A DNA stretch of 64,000 nt from Orientallactaga sibirica (Eukaryota > Chordata > Mammalia > Rodentia > Dipodidae): positions 7,396,001 through 7,460,000 of the forward strand of contig JAEOAD010000018.1 in NCBI GenBank assembly GCA_036365145.1, read 5' to 3'. The notes under the pieces are model-generated. The model did no database searches. It was not told where the DNA came from and was given only the letters and a program-made list of their open reading frames with translations. Position 1 is the stretch's first letter. Each line of letters starts with the position of its first letter. The position numbers and the translations under genes were made by a program. Positions 21,975-32,556 of this stretch are shown here, piece by piece.

Positions 21975-22568
21975 ATTTTTTTTTAACATTGACTTTATTT
22001 TGGTGAAAAGTTCTGTAATACCACCATAGTCAAGATGTGGGACAGTTCCATTGCTGCCACAAAGAGAGTATTTCATTAGTCATGCACTTTTTATCACTAC
22101 CTCAGCTTGGAAAAGTGATTTATTCTCTATAACTATAGTTTTGTTCTTTGAGACTGTTATACAAACATAATCATAGAGTGTATAATCTTAGAGGCTGTCT
22201 TGTTTCACTCAGCATAATGTTTTATAATGTTCTAAGTTGTTGGATGTGTCTATAGCCTGTTCTTTTTATTGCTGAAAAATATTCCATTGTATGGATGTAC
22301 CACAGTTTGTTTATCCATTCACCCACAGAAAGATATGTGAGCTCTGTTCTGTTTCAGGCCATTATAAATAGAACTGAGATAAAACATTTACATGTACTTT
22401 TGTGAGCAGAAGTTTGCATAACTCCAGGAAAAGATTTCTGGGTCATCTGATAAATATGCTTTTGACTTTATGACAAATGACCATCATATTTTTCGCAGAA
22501 GCTGTACCATTTTACATGCCCATTAGCAGGGTGATCCACTGCTCTGCACCCTCAACAGAACCTTGTTA
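21975..22568 (-). mobile_element. Ancient L1 (L1M-like) 3' part, minus strand
   Basis: 'actttattttggtgaaaagttctg', 'gtttcactcagcataatgtttt', 'tgctgaaaaatattccattgtatggatgtaccaca' and 'tttatccattcaccc' are typical of the 3' ORF2/3'UTR region of old mammalian L1 in reverse. Highly diverged, with no open frame. It resumes after the younger L1 at 23,341. Confidence 0.85.
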
Positions 22569-23340
22569 TTAGGCTTAATTTTTTTTTATTAAGTAGGAAC
22601 TCTGTATGGGCATATGATGTGTTGATACCTTCATTTCCTTCCTCCCTGCCCCATTCCACTGAGGGCCTTCCTCAGTGGGATTGTTGGTATTCACCATGGG
22701 GTTGTGGGTTACGAGTTGTGAGAACAGTCATGGGGGGCGGGCAATGCCTCTGGATATTCACTCCCAACCTGTGGCTCTTGCAATCTTCCCATCCCCTCTT
22801 CCTCAAAATTCCCTGAGCCATGGTTGGGTGTGTTTTAACTCTACTTCAGTGTTGAGCTATCATCAGCCTCTGGATTTCTGCTTTGGTACATTTTGAGAAT
22901 CCTCAGTGTTTGTTTCCATCACGCTGGCACAGGTTGTCAGGTTTGCCGTGGAAGCAGCACTCGTGCTCATCTTGCCAGTTCCTCTGTAGTTTCATTTGGC
23001 TGAGGTGTGAGGGTGGCTCATCTCCTGCCAGGGAGTCAGTTTACTTGTCTTGTTGAAAGATTTTGGTTGTCCTCGGTTTTCGCTGCCTTTTGAAAAAGAA
23101 AAACAGATTCTCTAATGGAGAGTGAGAACACCATAGGTTAAGGAGGATAAGCACTGTTAATTTAGAGAGATTTTGACGGTGTAGCCTCTCTTTTGACCAA
23201 AAACTAGTGGAGCTTGTTGTTGGATTCCATAATCTTGGTCTCCATAGGATTATGACTCTGTTGCCAATTCTAGCTATGGGTTCCTTTCCACTGAGTAGAT
23301 CTCTTAGCCAACTAGAAAGCTAAGTCAAATGCTGTTATTC
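22569..23340 (-). mobile_element. Younger L1 type I 3' end inserted in ancient L1, minus strand
   Basis: T-rich start, then 'gaactctgtatgggcatatgatgtgttgatacc', 'actgagggccttcctcagtggg', and 'aaaaagaaaaacagattctctaatggagag', which match the 3'UTR block at 26,958-27,795 in reverse. 5'-truncated near 'ttcctttccactgagtagat'. A short repeat (tgttatt) flanks it and the old L1 reads on across it. Confidence 0.82.
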
Positions 23341-24140
23341 CACAGTAGTGTTAATTCAGATTCTCCTGGTGCTTTATGACACACAGCATATTTTAATGTG
23401 CATGTTTATGTTTTGTTTTATTATTTTCTTTAGTAAAGTGTTAGTACAAATATTTTGCCCATTTTAAAATATTAGTTTCATTTTTCATTGTTGAGTTTTG
23501 ATAATTTTAAAATATACACAAGTCCTTTATCAGACACATGATTTGTAAATATTATCTTTTAGTCTAGGACCTGTTTTTCTTTTTTTTTCATTTTATTACC
23601 TGGATCTGTTTTATAGAAGAAATGATTGTTGTTTGTTATATTTTTAAATTTTTGTTATTTCCAAAGCAAGTAAAGTTTTAAAAAAATAAATAAATACAGG
23701 AAAACTTTCCTAGAAACTGTCCAAAAAGTAAGGATTGTGCTTCCACTTGGGTCACATAGATCTTCAAGAACTTTTACATAAAAACTTATGGCTAATTTTA
23801 ATTAATTTTGAATAACTTTTAGATTTAAGTTGAGTCTCAATATTTTGCATGATAATATTCTATTAAATTGCTTTTATAATTTGTCATAGATTAATTGGTC
23901 ATACATAAGTGGATCTATTAAAATTCCCTTCTGTTCTATTATCCTCCACCTCAGGACCCTACAAACTGACCAGTGTTGTTTTATCTTAAAATCAGGTAAT
24001 GTGAGAACTACAATTTTATACTACTGTTTTTTTTTATACAATTCCAGTTATTTCTTTTTCTATAATAATTCTAGAAACACTAAATATGATGTTAGCTCCA
24101 GGTTTTTGCACATGCTCTTTGGGGAGTCTACTTCTATTCT
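23341..24140 (-). mobile_element. Ancient L1 ORF2 region (continued), minus strand
   Basis: Continues the element at 21,975: 'gcatattttaatgtgcatgtttatg', 'tttgcccattttaaaatattag', 'cctttatcagacacatgatttg', 'taggacctgtttttc'. These are successive landmarks of L1 ORF2 C-terminal coding sequence in reverse, full of stops. Confidence 0.8.
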
Positions 24141-24159
24141 TAGTTGCCTGAGGATTTTT

Positions 24160-24205
24160 TAAATTATTTATTTATTTATTTGTTTATTTATTTATTTATT
24201 TATTT
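24160..24205. repeat. (TTTA)n repeat
   Basis: TTTA units at the tail of the adjacent minus-strand B1; an expanded retroposon tail. Confidence 0.9.
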
Positions 24206-24350
24206 TGTTTTTTTTGAGGTAGGGTCTCTCTCTAGTACAGGCTGACCTGGAATTCACTATGTAGTCTCAGGGTGGCCTTGAACTCATGGTGATCCTCCTA
24301 CCTCTGCCTCCCTAGTGCTGGGATTAAAGGTGTGAGCCTCCATGCTCAGC
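24206..24350 (-). repeat. B1 SINE, minus strand
   Basis: 'gaggtagggtctctctctag', 'caggctgacctggaattcac', 'tgctgggattaaaggtgtgagcc', ending 'catgctcagc'. Inside ancient L1. Confidence 0.93.
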
Positions 24351-24352
24351 TA

Positions 24353-24925
24353 AAAATTTTTATTTTTTATTTTTTTATTTTATTTTTTCCTCATAATTTA
24401 TTTTTATTTATATTATTCTGATTTTACATTCATAGTGTTGGCTCCCTTATCCTCCTCCCTGTCCTCCCTCTTCCAAAGGTACCCTCATCAATGGGGGATG
24501 TGGGTCATGCATTGTGGGGGTAGTCAAGAGTTCTGGGGGGGTAGGCCAAGTCTCTGTGCAAAATGCCCCAACTTGTGGCTCTAACATTCTTTCCTCCCCC
24601 TCTTCCGTGAATTTCCCTGAGCCACATTGAGGTCATTTTAGTTCTACTTCAGTGGTAAGGTTTTGGGAGCCTCTGTGTCTCTGGATATCTGGCTTAGTTG
24701 GAGTTGGATGTTCTCTGTGTTTATCTCCTTCAGCCTTTTTCTGGTGCTGTGGTAGCCAAGAATGCTGTATTCTTGCCTGTCCCCCGCATTACTCTATGGT
24801 TTCAGCTGGGGACCTGAGGTGTGATTGGCGGATCCTCCCTTCAGGTTCATTGTCCATCTGAAAAAGATAAGCAAATTCTCCAATGGAGAGAGAAGTTAGT
24901 ACTAGATAGGAGGGATGGCCATGCC
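24353..24925 (-). mobile_element. L1 type I 3' end, minus strand
   Basis: T-rich tail, then the reverse of the L1 3' terminal block at 18,170-18,737 ('gattttacattcatagtgttggctccc', 'aatgggggatgtgggtcatgcattgtggg', 'ttggagttggatgttctctgtgttt', 'ctccaatggagagagaagttag'). A close relative of the twin-primed copy. 5'-truncated at about 24,925. Confidence 0.88.
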
Positions 24926-26100
24926 TGAGGATTTTATAATCAATGATGTGCTTTTATTTTTTTCACCCTCCATTGGGTTAAACTTTAATGGTATACATTT
25001 TCATATGCTTTATCTGAGTCCATTGAGATAATCATAGGTTTTTCTTTATATGCTGTAAATATGTTGCATTATATTGGTTAAAAATATTAGCCAGCCTTGC
25101 ATTTCCTGTAAAAAATCTCACTTTTTAATTTCATGCCTTATTTTTATATGCTGCTAGATTTCACTTATATTTTGAATATTTTTATAGTACTGTTTCCTTT
25201 TTTTGGTCTTTGTGTTAGAATAATACTAAACTCAGAAAATAAATTGAGAAGTCTATTTCTAGAAAAGATTTACTATAATTAGTATTTTTCTTTCTTCATA
25301 TATTTTGTATGCTTATCCAATATATACAGCTGTCCTAAGTTTTCTTTTTGGAGTAATTCATTACTGTTGTTATAAATTAAATTTTATTTTTATTATTTTT
25401 TTAAAACATGACAATTTTTCTGTGTGTGTTTTAACATAATCTTTCCCCATTGGCTTTTCTTGTCCCTTTTTCCTGTTCCTCTTCAACTGAACCCCTTCTT
25501 CTTCACAATTAGTGCCTCTTTTACTTTGATATCTTTTCTTCTTGTCTATTTTTGGGACCCAGTGAATTAATTAGAGTTGTTGAGATTTTTAACTATGAAT
25601 TTAATTTCTGCCAATAGCGACACTACTTGACTTGTATTTGTCATTGTGGATGACAAATAGTAGTTTTTAATAGTAGTTTTAAAGGATTGATAATTTCCTT
25701 CAAAGTAAAGATTTTGTTACTCTTTAATATATTGAGCCCTGAAGGAATATCTCAATTTTAATTTTTGATTATTAAATTCTAGCTAATCTGTTATTTTAAG
25801 CTTTCTTATATAGAGGTATCAAATGTTTATTGTCCTTAAAAGAAAGTAAATAAAACAGTTTGTTGCTTGAATTTCTCTATCATCCTCTCTTCATTGATAT
25901 CTATCATTACTCTATTGTTTCATTGCTTTAATTTACTTGGGTGCATTTTGTTTCTTAGATGGGAAGCTTATTCATTTGAGAACTTTTCTAATATATATGT
26001 GTATTTTTGAAGTATTATTTATAAACTGGTTTGATCCTCTCATAAATTTTGACTTATTATTTTTCATGTTTTCTTGGTCATAATATGGCCTAATTCCATT
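24926..26100 (-). mobile_element. Ancient L1 ORF2 region (continued), with another L1 tail inside
   Basis: 'atctgagtccattgagataatcataggtttttc', 'gttgcattatattgg', and 'ccagccttgcatttcctg' are ORF2 landmarks in reverse and extend the old element. At about 25,380-25,590, 'ttttaaaacatgacaatttttc...ccccattggc' looks like a separate, third type of L1 3' tail inserted in it. The stretch after 25,600 is weakly supported. Confidence 0.65.
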
Positions 26101-26129
26101 CACACTACCTCTTTGCCCAAGGGAAGTAA

Positions 26130-26860
26130 AATTAGCATCCCAAAAGACATCTGCAGCTCCATGTTAAATGAGCATTATTTACTACAGGCCAGTGTAAGGA
26201 ATCAACAGAGGTGTTGATGAACAACAAAATCATGGAATGCATATATAATGGGATATTACTTGCCTTTATTTCTTACTTTATTTTAATTTATTTTTGGTTT
26301 TTCAAGTTATGGTCTCACTCTAGCTCAGGCTGACCTGGAACTCACTCTATAGTCTTAGGCTGGCCTCACACTCACAGTGATTCTCCTACCTCTGCTTCCC
26401 AAGTGCTGGGATTAACAGTGTGCACCACCATGCCCAGCTATTACTCACCTTTAAAGACAAATGCTATACTGCCATTTGTAGCCACATGGGTAAAACTGGA
26501 GAACATTATGCTAAGCGAAATAATCCAGGCATAGAAGGAAAAATGCCACACAATCTCCCTTAGATATAGAATTAAAAAAACAGATGTATACAAGAGAGAA
26601 TAAAACAGTGGTTTCCAAAAGCAATATGCGGAGACAAAATGGAGAGATGTTAGTCAAATATAATGTTATAGATATGCAAAATGTTTTCAGAGATAATTCA
26701 TATACAAATAGCTATAATTACAATATTTTATTATCTATTAGAAAGTTTCCATGATAGTAGATTATAGATGCTTCAAAAATGTGTAGTGGTAAGATAATAA
26801 ATGTTAGCTTACTTGATTATGTTAAATATTTTACTATGTAGAATCATTTCAAAATATCAT
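26130..26860 (+). mobile_element. Ancient L1 3' end, plus strand
   Basis: 'atgcatatataatgggatattac' leads into a B1 and resumes with 'tgccatttgtagccacatgggtaaaactggagaacattatgctaagcgaaataatccaggcatagaagg', the classic end of L1 ORF2 and start of the 3'UTR in old mammalian L1s. Orientation is opposite to the element on its left. Confidence 0.82.
26291..26439 (-). repeat. B1 SINE, minus strand
   Basis: 'caagttatggtctcactctagc', 'aggctgacctggaactcact', 'tgctgggattaacagtgtgcacc', end 'catgcccagct'. Flanks attacttgccttta (before) and attactcaccttta (after) are a slightly decayed TSD. Confidence 0.92.
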
Positions 26861-26865
26861 GGAGC

Positions 26866-26957
26866 TGGGGAGATGACTTAATCAGTATATTATTGACTAA
26901 ACAAGCATAATGACTTGAATTTGAATCCCTAACACCCACATAAAAAGCCAGGTGTAC
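26866..26957 (+). repeat. B4-type SINE, first part, plus strand
   Basis: ID-like head 'ggagctggggagatgacttaatcag', then 'gaatccctaacacccacataaaaagccaggtg'. Its second half is displaced to 27,796 by an L1 insertion. Confidence 0.75.
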
Positions 26958-27751
26958 TGAGCAATGGTGGTACCCAGCTTTGGTGGGTAACCAATGACTT
27001 TCTGATTGGTTACAAGATCTACTCAGTGGAAAGGAGCCCATATCTGGAATCGAGAACCAAGTGAGAATCTTATGGAGACCAAGATTATGGACTCCAAGCA
27101 CAAGCTCCCACTAGTTTTTGGCCAAAGAGGGGCTACATCCATCAAAATCTCTCTATATTAACAATGCTTATCCCCTTTAACCTATGCTGATCTCATTCTC
27201 CATTGGAGAAAGTGGCTTCCTTTTTCAGAAGGCAGCAAGAACTGATGACAACCATAATCTACCAACAAGACAAGAATAGATAGCTGACTCTCTGACAGGA
27301 GATAAACCACCCCTCACAGAGCAGCTAGGGCCCAGGTGAAACTACACAGGAATTGGCAAGATGAGCAAAAGTGCTGCTGTCAAAGCAAACCTGACAATTG
27401 TGCCAGGGTGAAGGAGACAGACACTGAGGATACTCAACACATGCCAAAGCAGAAATCCAAAAGCTCCTGAGCTCAACACTGAAGTAGACTTAAAACACAC
27501 CTACTATGGCTCAGAAAATTTTGCAGAAGTGGGGGGGACAGAAAGATTATAAGAGCCACAGGTTGGGAGGGAATATCCAGAGGCATTGCCCTTTTCCTCC
27601 CACAATTACTGACTGCTTCTCCCACAACTCATAACCCACAGCCCCACAGGGAATACCAGCAATCCCACTGAGGATGTCCCTCAGTGGAATGGGAGCAGGG
27701 AGGAGGGAAATGATGGTACCAACACATGATGTGTTCATATAAAGCATATCC

Positions 27752-27795
<44 letters not shown>
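26958..27795 (+). mobile_element. L1 type I 3' end splitting a B4 SINE, plus strand
   Basis: 3'UTR only ('tggtggtacccagctttggtgggtaacc' to 'aatgatggtaccaacacatgatgtg'), ending in (AAT)n at about 27,754-27,794. The B4 sequence around it is joined by a near-perfect duplication (aagccaggtgt / aaaccaggtgt), so the L1 is younger than the B4. Confidence 0.87.
27754..27794 (+). repeat. (AAT)n microsatellite in L1 tail
   Basis: About 13 AAT units replacing a plain poly(A) tail. Confidence 0.95.
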
Positions 27796-28000
27796 CCAGG
27801 TGTGGTAAAGCATGCCGGTATTCCCAGTGCTGAAGAGATGAAAACAGAAGTATCCCTGAGGCTCACTGACCTTCTAGACTAGTCTAATCTAATAACTGAG
27901 CTCTATATCAGTGAAAGATTCGGTCTCAAAATAAAACAGTAGGCAAAACAAAACAGTGAGGAAGACAACTGACATTGACATTGACCTACACACACACTGA
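27796..28000 (+). repeat. B4-type SINE, second part, plus strand
   Basis: 'ccaggtgtggtaaagcatgccggtattcccagtgctgaag', 'gctcactgaccttctagactag' and 'agattcggtctcaaaataaaac' are the B1-like right half of B4, followed by a short CA repeat. Confidence 0.75.
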
Positions 28001-29277
28001 AGTATTTCTCAACACATTTTCAATCTTTTGTTTTTCTTTTTATTAAGTTCCTACTTGGAGTTTCTACTTTGTATGGATACATCATATGTGGGTACCATCA
28101 GTTCCCTCCCCTCTGCCCCCCACTCCACTGAGGATCCCTTAGTGTATTTCTGGTATTCACTGTGAAGTTTTAGGTCATGAGTTGTAAGAGCAACAGTCAT
28201 TGTGGGGAGGGCTATGTCTCTGGGTATTCCTTCCCATCCTGTGGCTTTTACATTCTTTCCGTCCTCTTCCACAAACTTCCCTGAGTGTTGGTGGGTGTGC
28301 TTTAAGTCTACTTTAGTTTTGAGTTCTCAGCAGCTTCTAGATTTCTGCTTTGGTGTGTTTTGAGTATCCTCAGTGTCTGTCTGCATGACCCTGGCCCAGG
28401 TTATCAGGCTCACCATGGAAGCAGTACCCTTGCTCATATCACCAGTTCTTCTTGTGGTTTTTACCTGGGCCCTGGCTGCTGTGTGAAGAGTGGTTCATCT
28501 CCTGTCAGAGAGTCAGATATCTATTCTTGTCTTGTTGGTAGATTATGGTTGTCATCAGTTCTTGCTGTTTTCTGAAAAAGAAAAACAGTTTCTCCAACAG
28601 ACAGTGAGATCAGCATACGTTAAATGGGATAAGCACTGATAATTTAGAGGGATTATGATGGGTGTAGCCTTAATTTTAGACAAAGGCTAGTGGGAATTTC
28701 TCATTGGAGTCCATTATCTTGATCTCCATAAGGTTCTGAGTTGGTTTCTAGTTCTAGTTATGGCTTCTTTTCCACTGAGTGGATCTCATAGCTAATCAAA
28801 AAGCCATTGGTTGCCCATCTAGGCTATGTGCCACAATTGCACAGGTGTGTACATCTTGTCTGGTTGGTTGTTTTCATACAGCAGTGTCCCCTGCTTGCTT
28901 AGAACATTGTTGGCCATTTTCCCCCAGTAGCACATGTAGTGCTTTTCAGCACTATATGGGCTAAACATCTGGAAACTGACTTCCTTTCATATTCAGCTGG
29001 ATCTCTTGGGGTTTTCAACAATAGGGTCTTAACCTTTTACTTCAGGTGGGTAATCGAGTGCTCTGACAGAAATCTATCTTGTTTTGGAGACCTAGCAGTT
29101 CTCTCTGCTCAACAGTTCAGCATGCATTGTAGCCAATTTCAATTGCAAGCCAGAGCCAAATGTTTTCGAGTTAGGCTTCATCCCATCCCCTCCTGGGTCC
29201 TTCTTATCAGATGATCCCTTCATTCTTATATTGAAGGTTATATCTTTTAATCCACTATCCAGGAAGAAAGTTTCTAT

Positions 29278-29282
29278 GGTAC
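29278..29282. repeat. 5-bp TSD of ERVL solo LTR (left)
   Basis: GGTAC, repeated at 29,846-29,850. Five bp is the usual ERVL/MaLR duplication size. Confidence 0.9.
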
Positions 29283-29845
29283 TGTGATGGTTAAGTTTGT
29301 GTCAACTTGATTTGTTTAGGAATCCACAGACATTCCTCATAAAAGTGTGTCTCTGAGGCTGCCTCTAGGAAGAATTAATTAAAGGAAGAATCCTTCCCCC
29401 AGGGGTAAGCCCTTCCCCCAGAGTGGGCAGCCCAGAGTGGGAGGCCCCTCTTGGAGGAGGGGGCTGGTTGATAAAAAGAAGCTCTGGGAAGAAAGGCTCT
29501 CTCTCTCTCCCACCTGGCTGCCGGTGCTGCTCGCTGCTTGCCACTGGGTACTTGCTGCTTGGTGTTTTCCGCTTGGTACTTGCTGCTTGGTGTTGCTGCT
29601 TTCCAGTGTGGACTGAAGACCAGGGTGGACTGAAGAGCAGCATCTCTCCAGGAAGCCTCCAGGCCTTCAGTGCCAGATTGGGACTGCTGAGGCCTCCAGC
29701 CTCATGGACTGAGCAGCTACCAGGTTTCTTGACTCTCGGACCTGCAACCTGCTATTGCTGGACTGTGTAAACTAATCCAATAAATCCCCTTTTAATACAA
29801 TTCATTCTATCCATTCTGTTCCTCTAGAGAACCCTGACTAATACA
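29283..29845 (+). mobile_element. ERVL-type solo LTR (MLT2/MT2-like), complete
   Basis: A 563-bp LTR starting TGTGATGGTTAAG and ending 'gagaaccctgactaataca' (TG...CA), both diagnostic of class III ERVL LTRs. A poly(A) signal (AATAAA) lies at about 29,777, and a GC-richer promoter-like middle includes a 28-bp-period duplication (ggtacttgctgcttggtgtt at 29,547 and 29,575). The perfect 5-bp TSD shows it is complete. No internal region is present, so it arose by LTR-LTR recombination. A decayed relative lies at 38,203-38,674 on the minus strand. Open frames across it are chance. Confidence 0.92.
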
Positions 29846-29850
29846 GGTAC
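29846..29850. repeat. 5-bp TSD of ERVL solo LTR (right)
   Basis: GGTAC, identical to 29,278-29,282. Confidence 0.9.
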
Positions 29851-30189
29851 CAATTCATTTTGGATGTGGTTTTGTGTTTATCTCCCCCACTGTGTCCTGT
29901 TCCCCAATCCCCAAATCCTTTCTTTCTGTTTGTCTGTCCCTGGAGTTGTCTATCAGTTATGCCTACAACTCAAGTTGTTCCAGTTTAGGACCCACAGATG
30001 AGGGAGTACATGTGATATTTGTCTTTATGTGCTTGTGTGAGTTCACTTAGTATGATCTGGTCCAAATCCATCCATTTTACTACAAATTTTATTATGCCTT
30101 AGATTTTTTTATGTTCATTTTACAATTTTCTTTTAACTAAATTTTTTAAATAAACTGGTATATTTAAATTTTTATTTTTTTTATTTATT

Positions 30190-31325
30190 TATTTTTAATT
30201 ATTGTTTTTTATTGACTTTTATACTTGCATACAAAAAAACCCACCTGATATTTCCCTCCCCTCCCCCCATTCCACTTTAGAACTCCAGTCTCCATCCTAT
30301 CCCCTCCCTCTCTCCATTAGTCTCTCTTTTAATTTGATGACATCATCTTTTTCTTCTATTTTGAGGGTCTTGCGGAGTATTGCTAGGCACTGCAAGGTGA
30401 TGGATCTCGAGGCCAATTTCTGTCTGGGCAGTTGTATTGTAAGAGGTCATACCCTTCCTTTGGCTCTTCCATTCTATCCGCCCCCTCTTCTGCAATGGTC
30501 CCTGAGCCTTGGAGGGTATGACAGAGGTGTTTCAGTGCTGGGCACTCCTCCATCCCTTCTTCTCAGCACTATGTTGCCTTTTGGGTCATCCCAGTGGCCA
30601 TCGCCATCTGACAAGAGAAGCTTCTCTAACCAGAAGTGAGAGTAGCGTTGATATGTGAATATGAACATTAAGTGTAGTGCTTTCAGGGCAGCTTGGTGGG
30701 AATAATATATACATTTAGTCAGACAAGAGCAGGCTTATACCCCTAAGGCTCATGGCCACACCTACCATAGACTTTTACTTAGGTTTTTCAGTACCAGGTA
30801 TGTATTCCTTCCCGTAGAGAGGGCCTTCAGTCCAATTATGGAGCAGTTGGTTACCCCAAGAGTAAACATGCCATTATTGCACCAGTTCAGTTATTGGGCC
30901 TGTCTGGCCAAGCTTGAATATTCAGCGTCCACTGTTTTCACTGTTGATGGCTTCTGTCTCCCATACGCTGCGTGCAGTGCAGCTTTTTCCAGCTTTCAGT
31001 TGGCTGGTCTACAGGCAGAAGGTTTATTACTCAGCACCACCTTGCTTTCTCAGTGATGTTGCCTCTCAGGCAAGAGATGTCTTCAGCATTAGGGTCTTAC
31101 TATCTGTTTCTCAAGGGAAACCAAGGGCTTTGGCAAAAGCCTTTAATGTTTTGGAGGCTACTGGGACCTCCTTGGCCACCAACTCACTGGAAGGTATCCC
31201 ATCCCAGGTACTGAAAATTTTCTAGTCACAGTCTACAGCTTCTAGATGTGCCCTTATTCAAAAAAGTAATTTTACATATGTCTTATTCATAATATCTTGA
31301 GTTTAGATTGATCCTCCCCCTGCCC
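30190..31325 (-). mobile_element. L1 type II 3'UTR, minus strand
   Basis: Begins 'ttattgacttttatacttgcatac...ctgatatttccctcccctcc', close to the 3' end of the full-length L1 at 53.06 kb. It continues through 'cactatgttgccttttgggtcatc' to 'cataatatcttgag'. 5'-truncated before ORF2. Frames on both strands (for example 30,202-30,639 and 30,914-31,225) are chance. Confidence 0.83.
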
Positions 31326-31517
31326 TTCTTGTATTTTTATTGTATTTATTTGAGAGAGACAGAGTGGGTGCACTAGGGCCTCTAGCCACCGTAAATGAAC
31401 TCCAGATGCATGTGCCACCTTATACATCTGGTGTATGTGGGTACTGGGGAACTGAAACTGGGTCCTTTGGCTTCATAAACAAGTGCCTTAACCTCTAAGC
31501 CATCTCTCCAGCCCCAT
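31326..31517 (-). repeat. DIP-like SINE, minus strand
   Basis: 'gtatttatttgagagagacagagtgggtgcactagggcctctagcc', 'ctccagatgcatgtgccacc', 'aacctctaagccatctctccagcccc'. Confidence 0.9.
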
Positions 31518-31529
31518 TTTACAACTTTC

Positions 31530-32085
31530 TATATTGACTCTCTTTTGACATTAAATTGGTTATTGTTTTATTTGCTGTGTTTTTAATCTTTACACTACAG
31601 TATAAAGCATCTTGTTTACAATACTAGATCATTCCAAACTATCTGTCTTAGAGTGAGGTTTTCTTTTTAGTCATTAACATCTCTTTCAGTTTGAAGTAGT
31701 CTCTTTATTAGTTCTGGTATGAGTGATTTGTTGTAAATACTTTTTCTCAGTTTTTCTAGGGATGTCTTTATTGCTTTCTGCCATATTTCTAAAGCATAAT
31801 ATAGCTTTTTTTTAATGACATGGTTTACTTTTGTATTCAGTTCTATATGATTTCATGCTACTCTTTCCTGACTTGTAATATTTCTTCTGATTAGTCTACT
31901 GGCACACAAGTTGGGAGACTGTTATATGTTGTTTCTTTGTTCTTGCTACCTTGAGAATACCTTTGACAACTTGACTATAATATATCTTTGGGTAGACATG
32001 GTTGAGTTAAATCTGATTGATTTATGACTTTTCTTTACCTGGATATTTTTATCCTTCTCTAGGTTTATGGAGTTTTCTTTTTTTA
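31530..32085 (-). mobile_element. Ancient L1 ORF1-ORF2 boundary region, minus strand
   Basis: 'catctctttcagtttgaagtagtctctttattagttctggtatgagtg' and 'tagggatgtctttattgctttctgcc' match the reversed ORF1 3' region of old L1s and parallel, at greater divergence, the younger ORF1 at 32.5-32.7 kb. No open frame. Confidence 0.65.
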
Positions 32086-32505
32086 ACCTTTCATTTTAAA
32101 TTTATTTTTATTAATTATGAACTTTTTTATGAAAATTCATGTATTGGTCATATTACCTCTATTTTATCATCTAATATCCTTTCTTCTCCACTCCCAATCC
32201 ACTGTAGGTCCTCCTTAGTGGAGTTGTTATTCGCCATGAGTTCATGAATGCATCAGTCAGTCTCAGTTGGGGGTGGGAGAAATGCCTGGGGATCTCCTTC
32301 CCATCCTGTGGCTCTTACAGTCTTTCCACCCCCCTCTTCCATAACGTTCCCTGAACCTTGGCAGGTTTGTTATAAGTCTACTTTAGTGTTGAGCTCTCTG
32401 CCTCCTCTGGATTTCTGTTGTGATGAATTATTAGTATCCTTAGGTCTACCACCATCTGTCTGAAGCAGGTTGTCAGGATAACAATGAGGGAAACACTCAG
32501 GCACT
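32086..32505 (-). mobile_element. L1 type I 3' end, minus strand
   Basis: 'cactgtaggtcctccttagtgg', 'ggtgggagaaatgcctgggg', 'tcttccataacgttccctgaacc' are the terminal 3'UTR block in reverse. It stops about 60 bp before the C-terminal end of an L1 ORF1. Either a separate truncated insertion, or the 3' end of an ORF2-less L1 together with 32,510-34,786. Confidence 0.75.
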
Positions 32506-32556
32506 GGGAACTCATTAAACTAAATAGGTTTGTATGCTTCCATAGCTGTTCTAGTT

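Larger units (their letters stand above)
28015..30085 (-). mobile_element. L1 3'UTR to ORF2 C-terminus, minus strand, split by an ERVL LTR
   Basis: T-rich start, then the reversed type I 3'UTR up to 'gggtaatcgagtgctctgacagaaatct' and on into ORF2 end sequence after the LTR ('gttcacttagtatgatctggtccaaatccatccat'). Non-coding and diverged. The solo LTR at 29,283-29,845 interrupts it, with clean continuation on both sides. Confidence 0.8.

Noticed and set aside
29365..29770. Frames of 92 and 115 codons in a GC-richer segment
   Set aside because: The segment is the middle of an ERVL-type solo LTR, which is non-coding.
30202..31225. Several overlapping frames of 64-145 codons
   Set aside because: They lie in an L1 type II 3'UTR copy; homologous positions at 53-54 kb do not conserve the frames.
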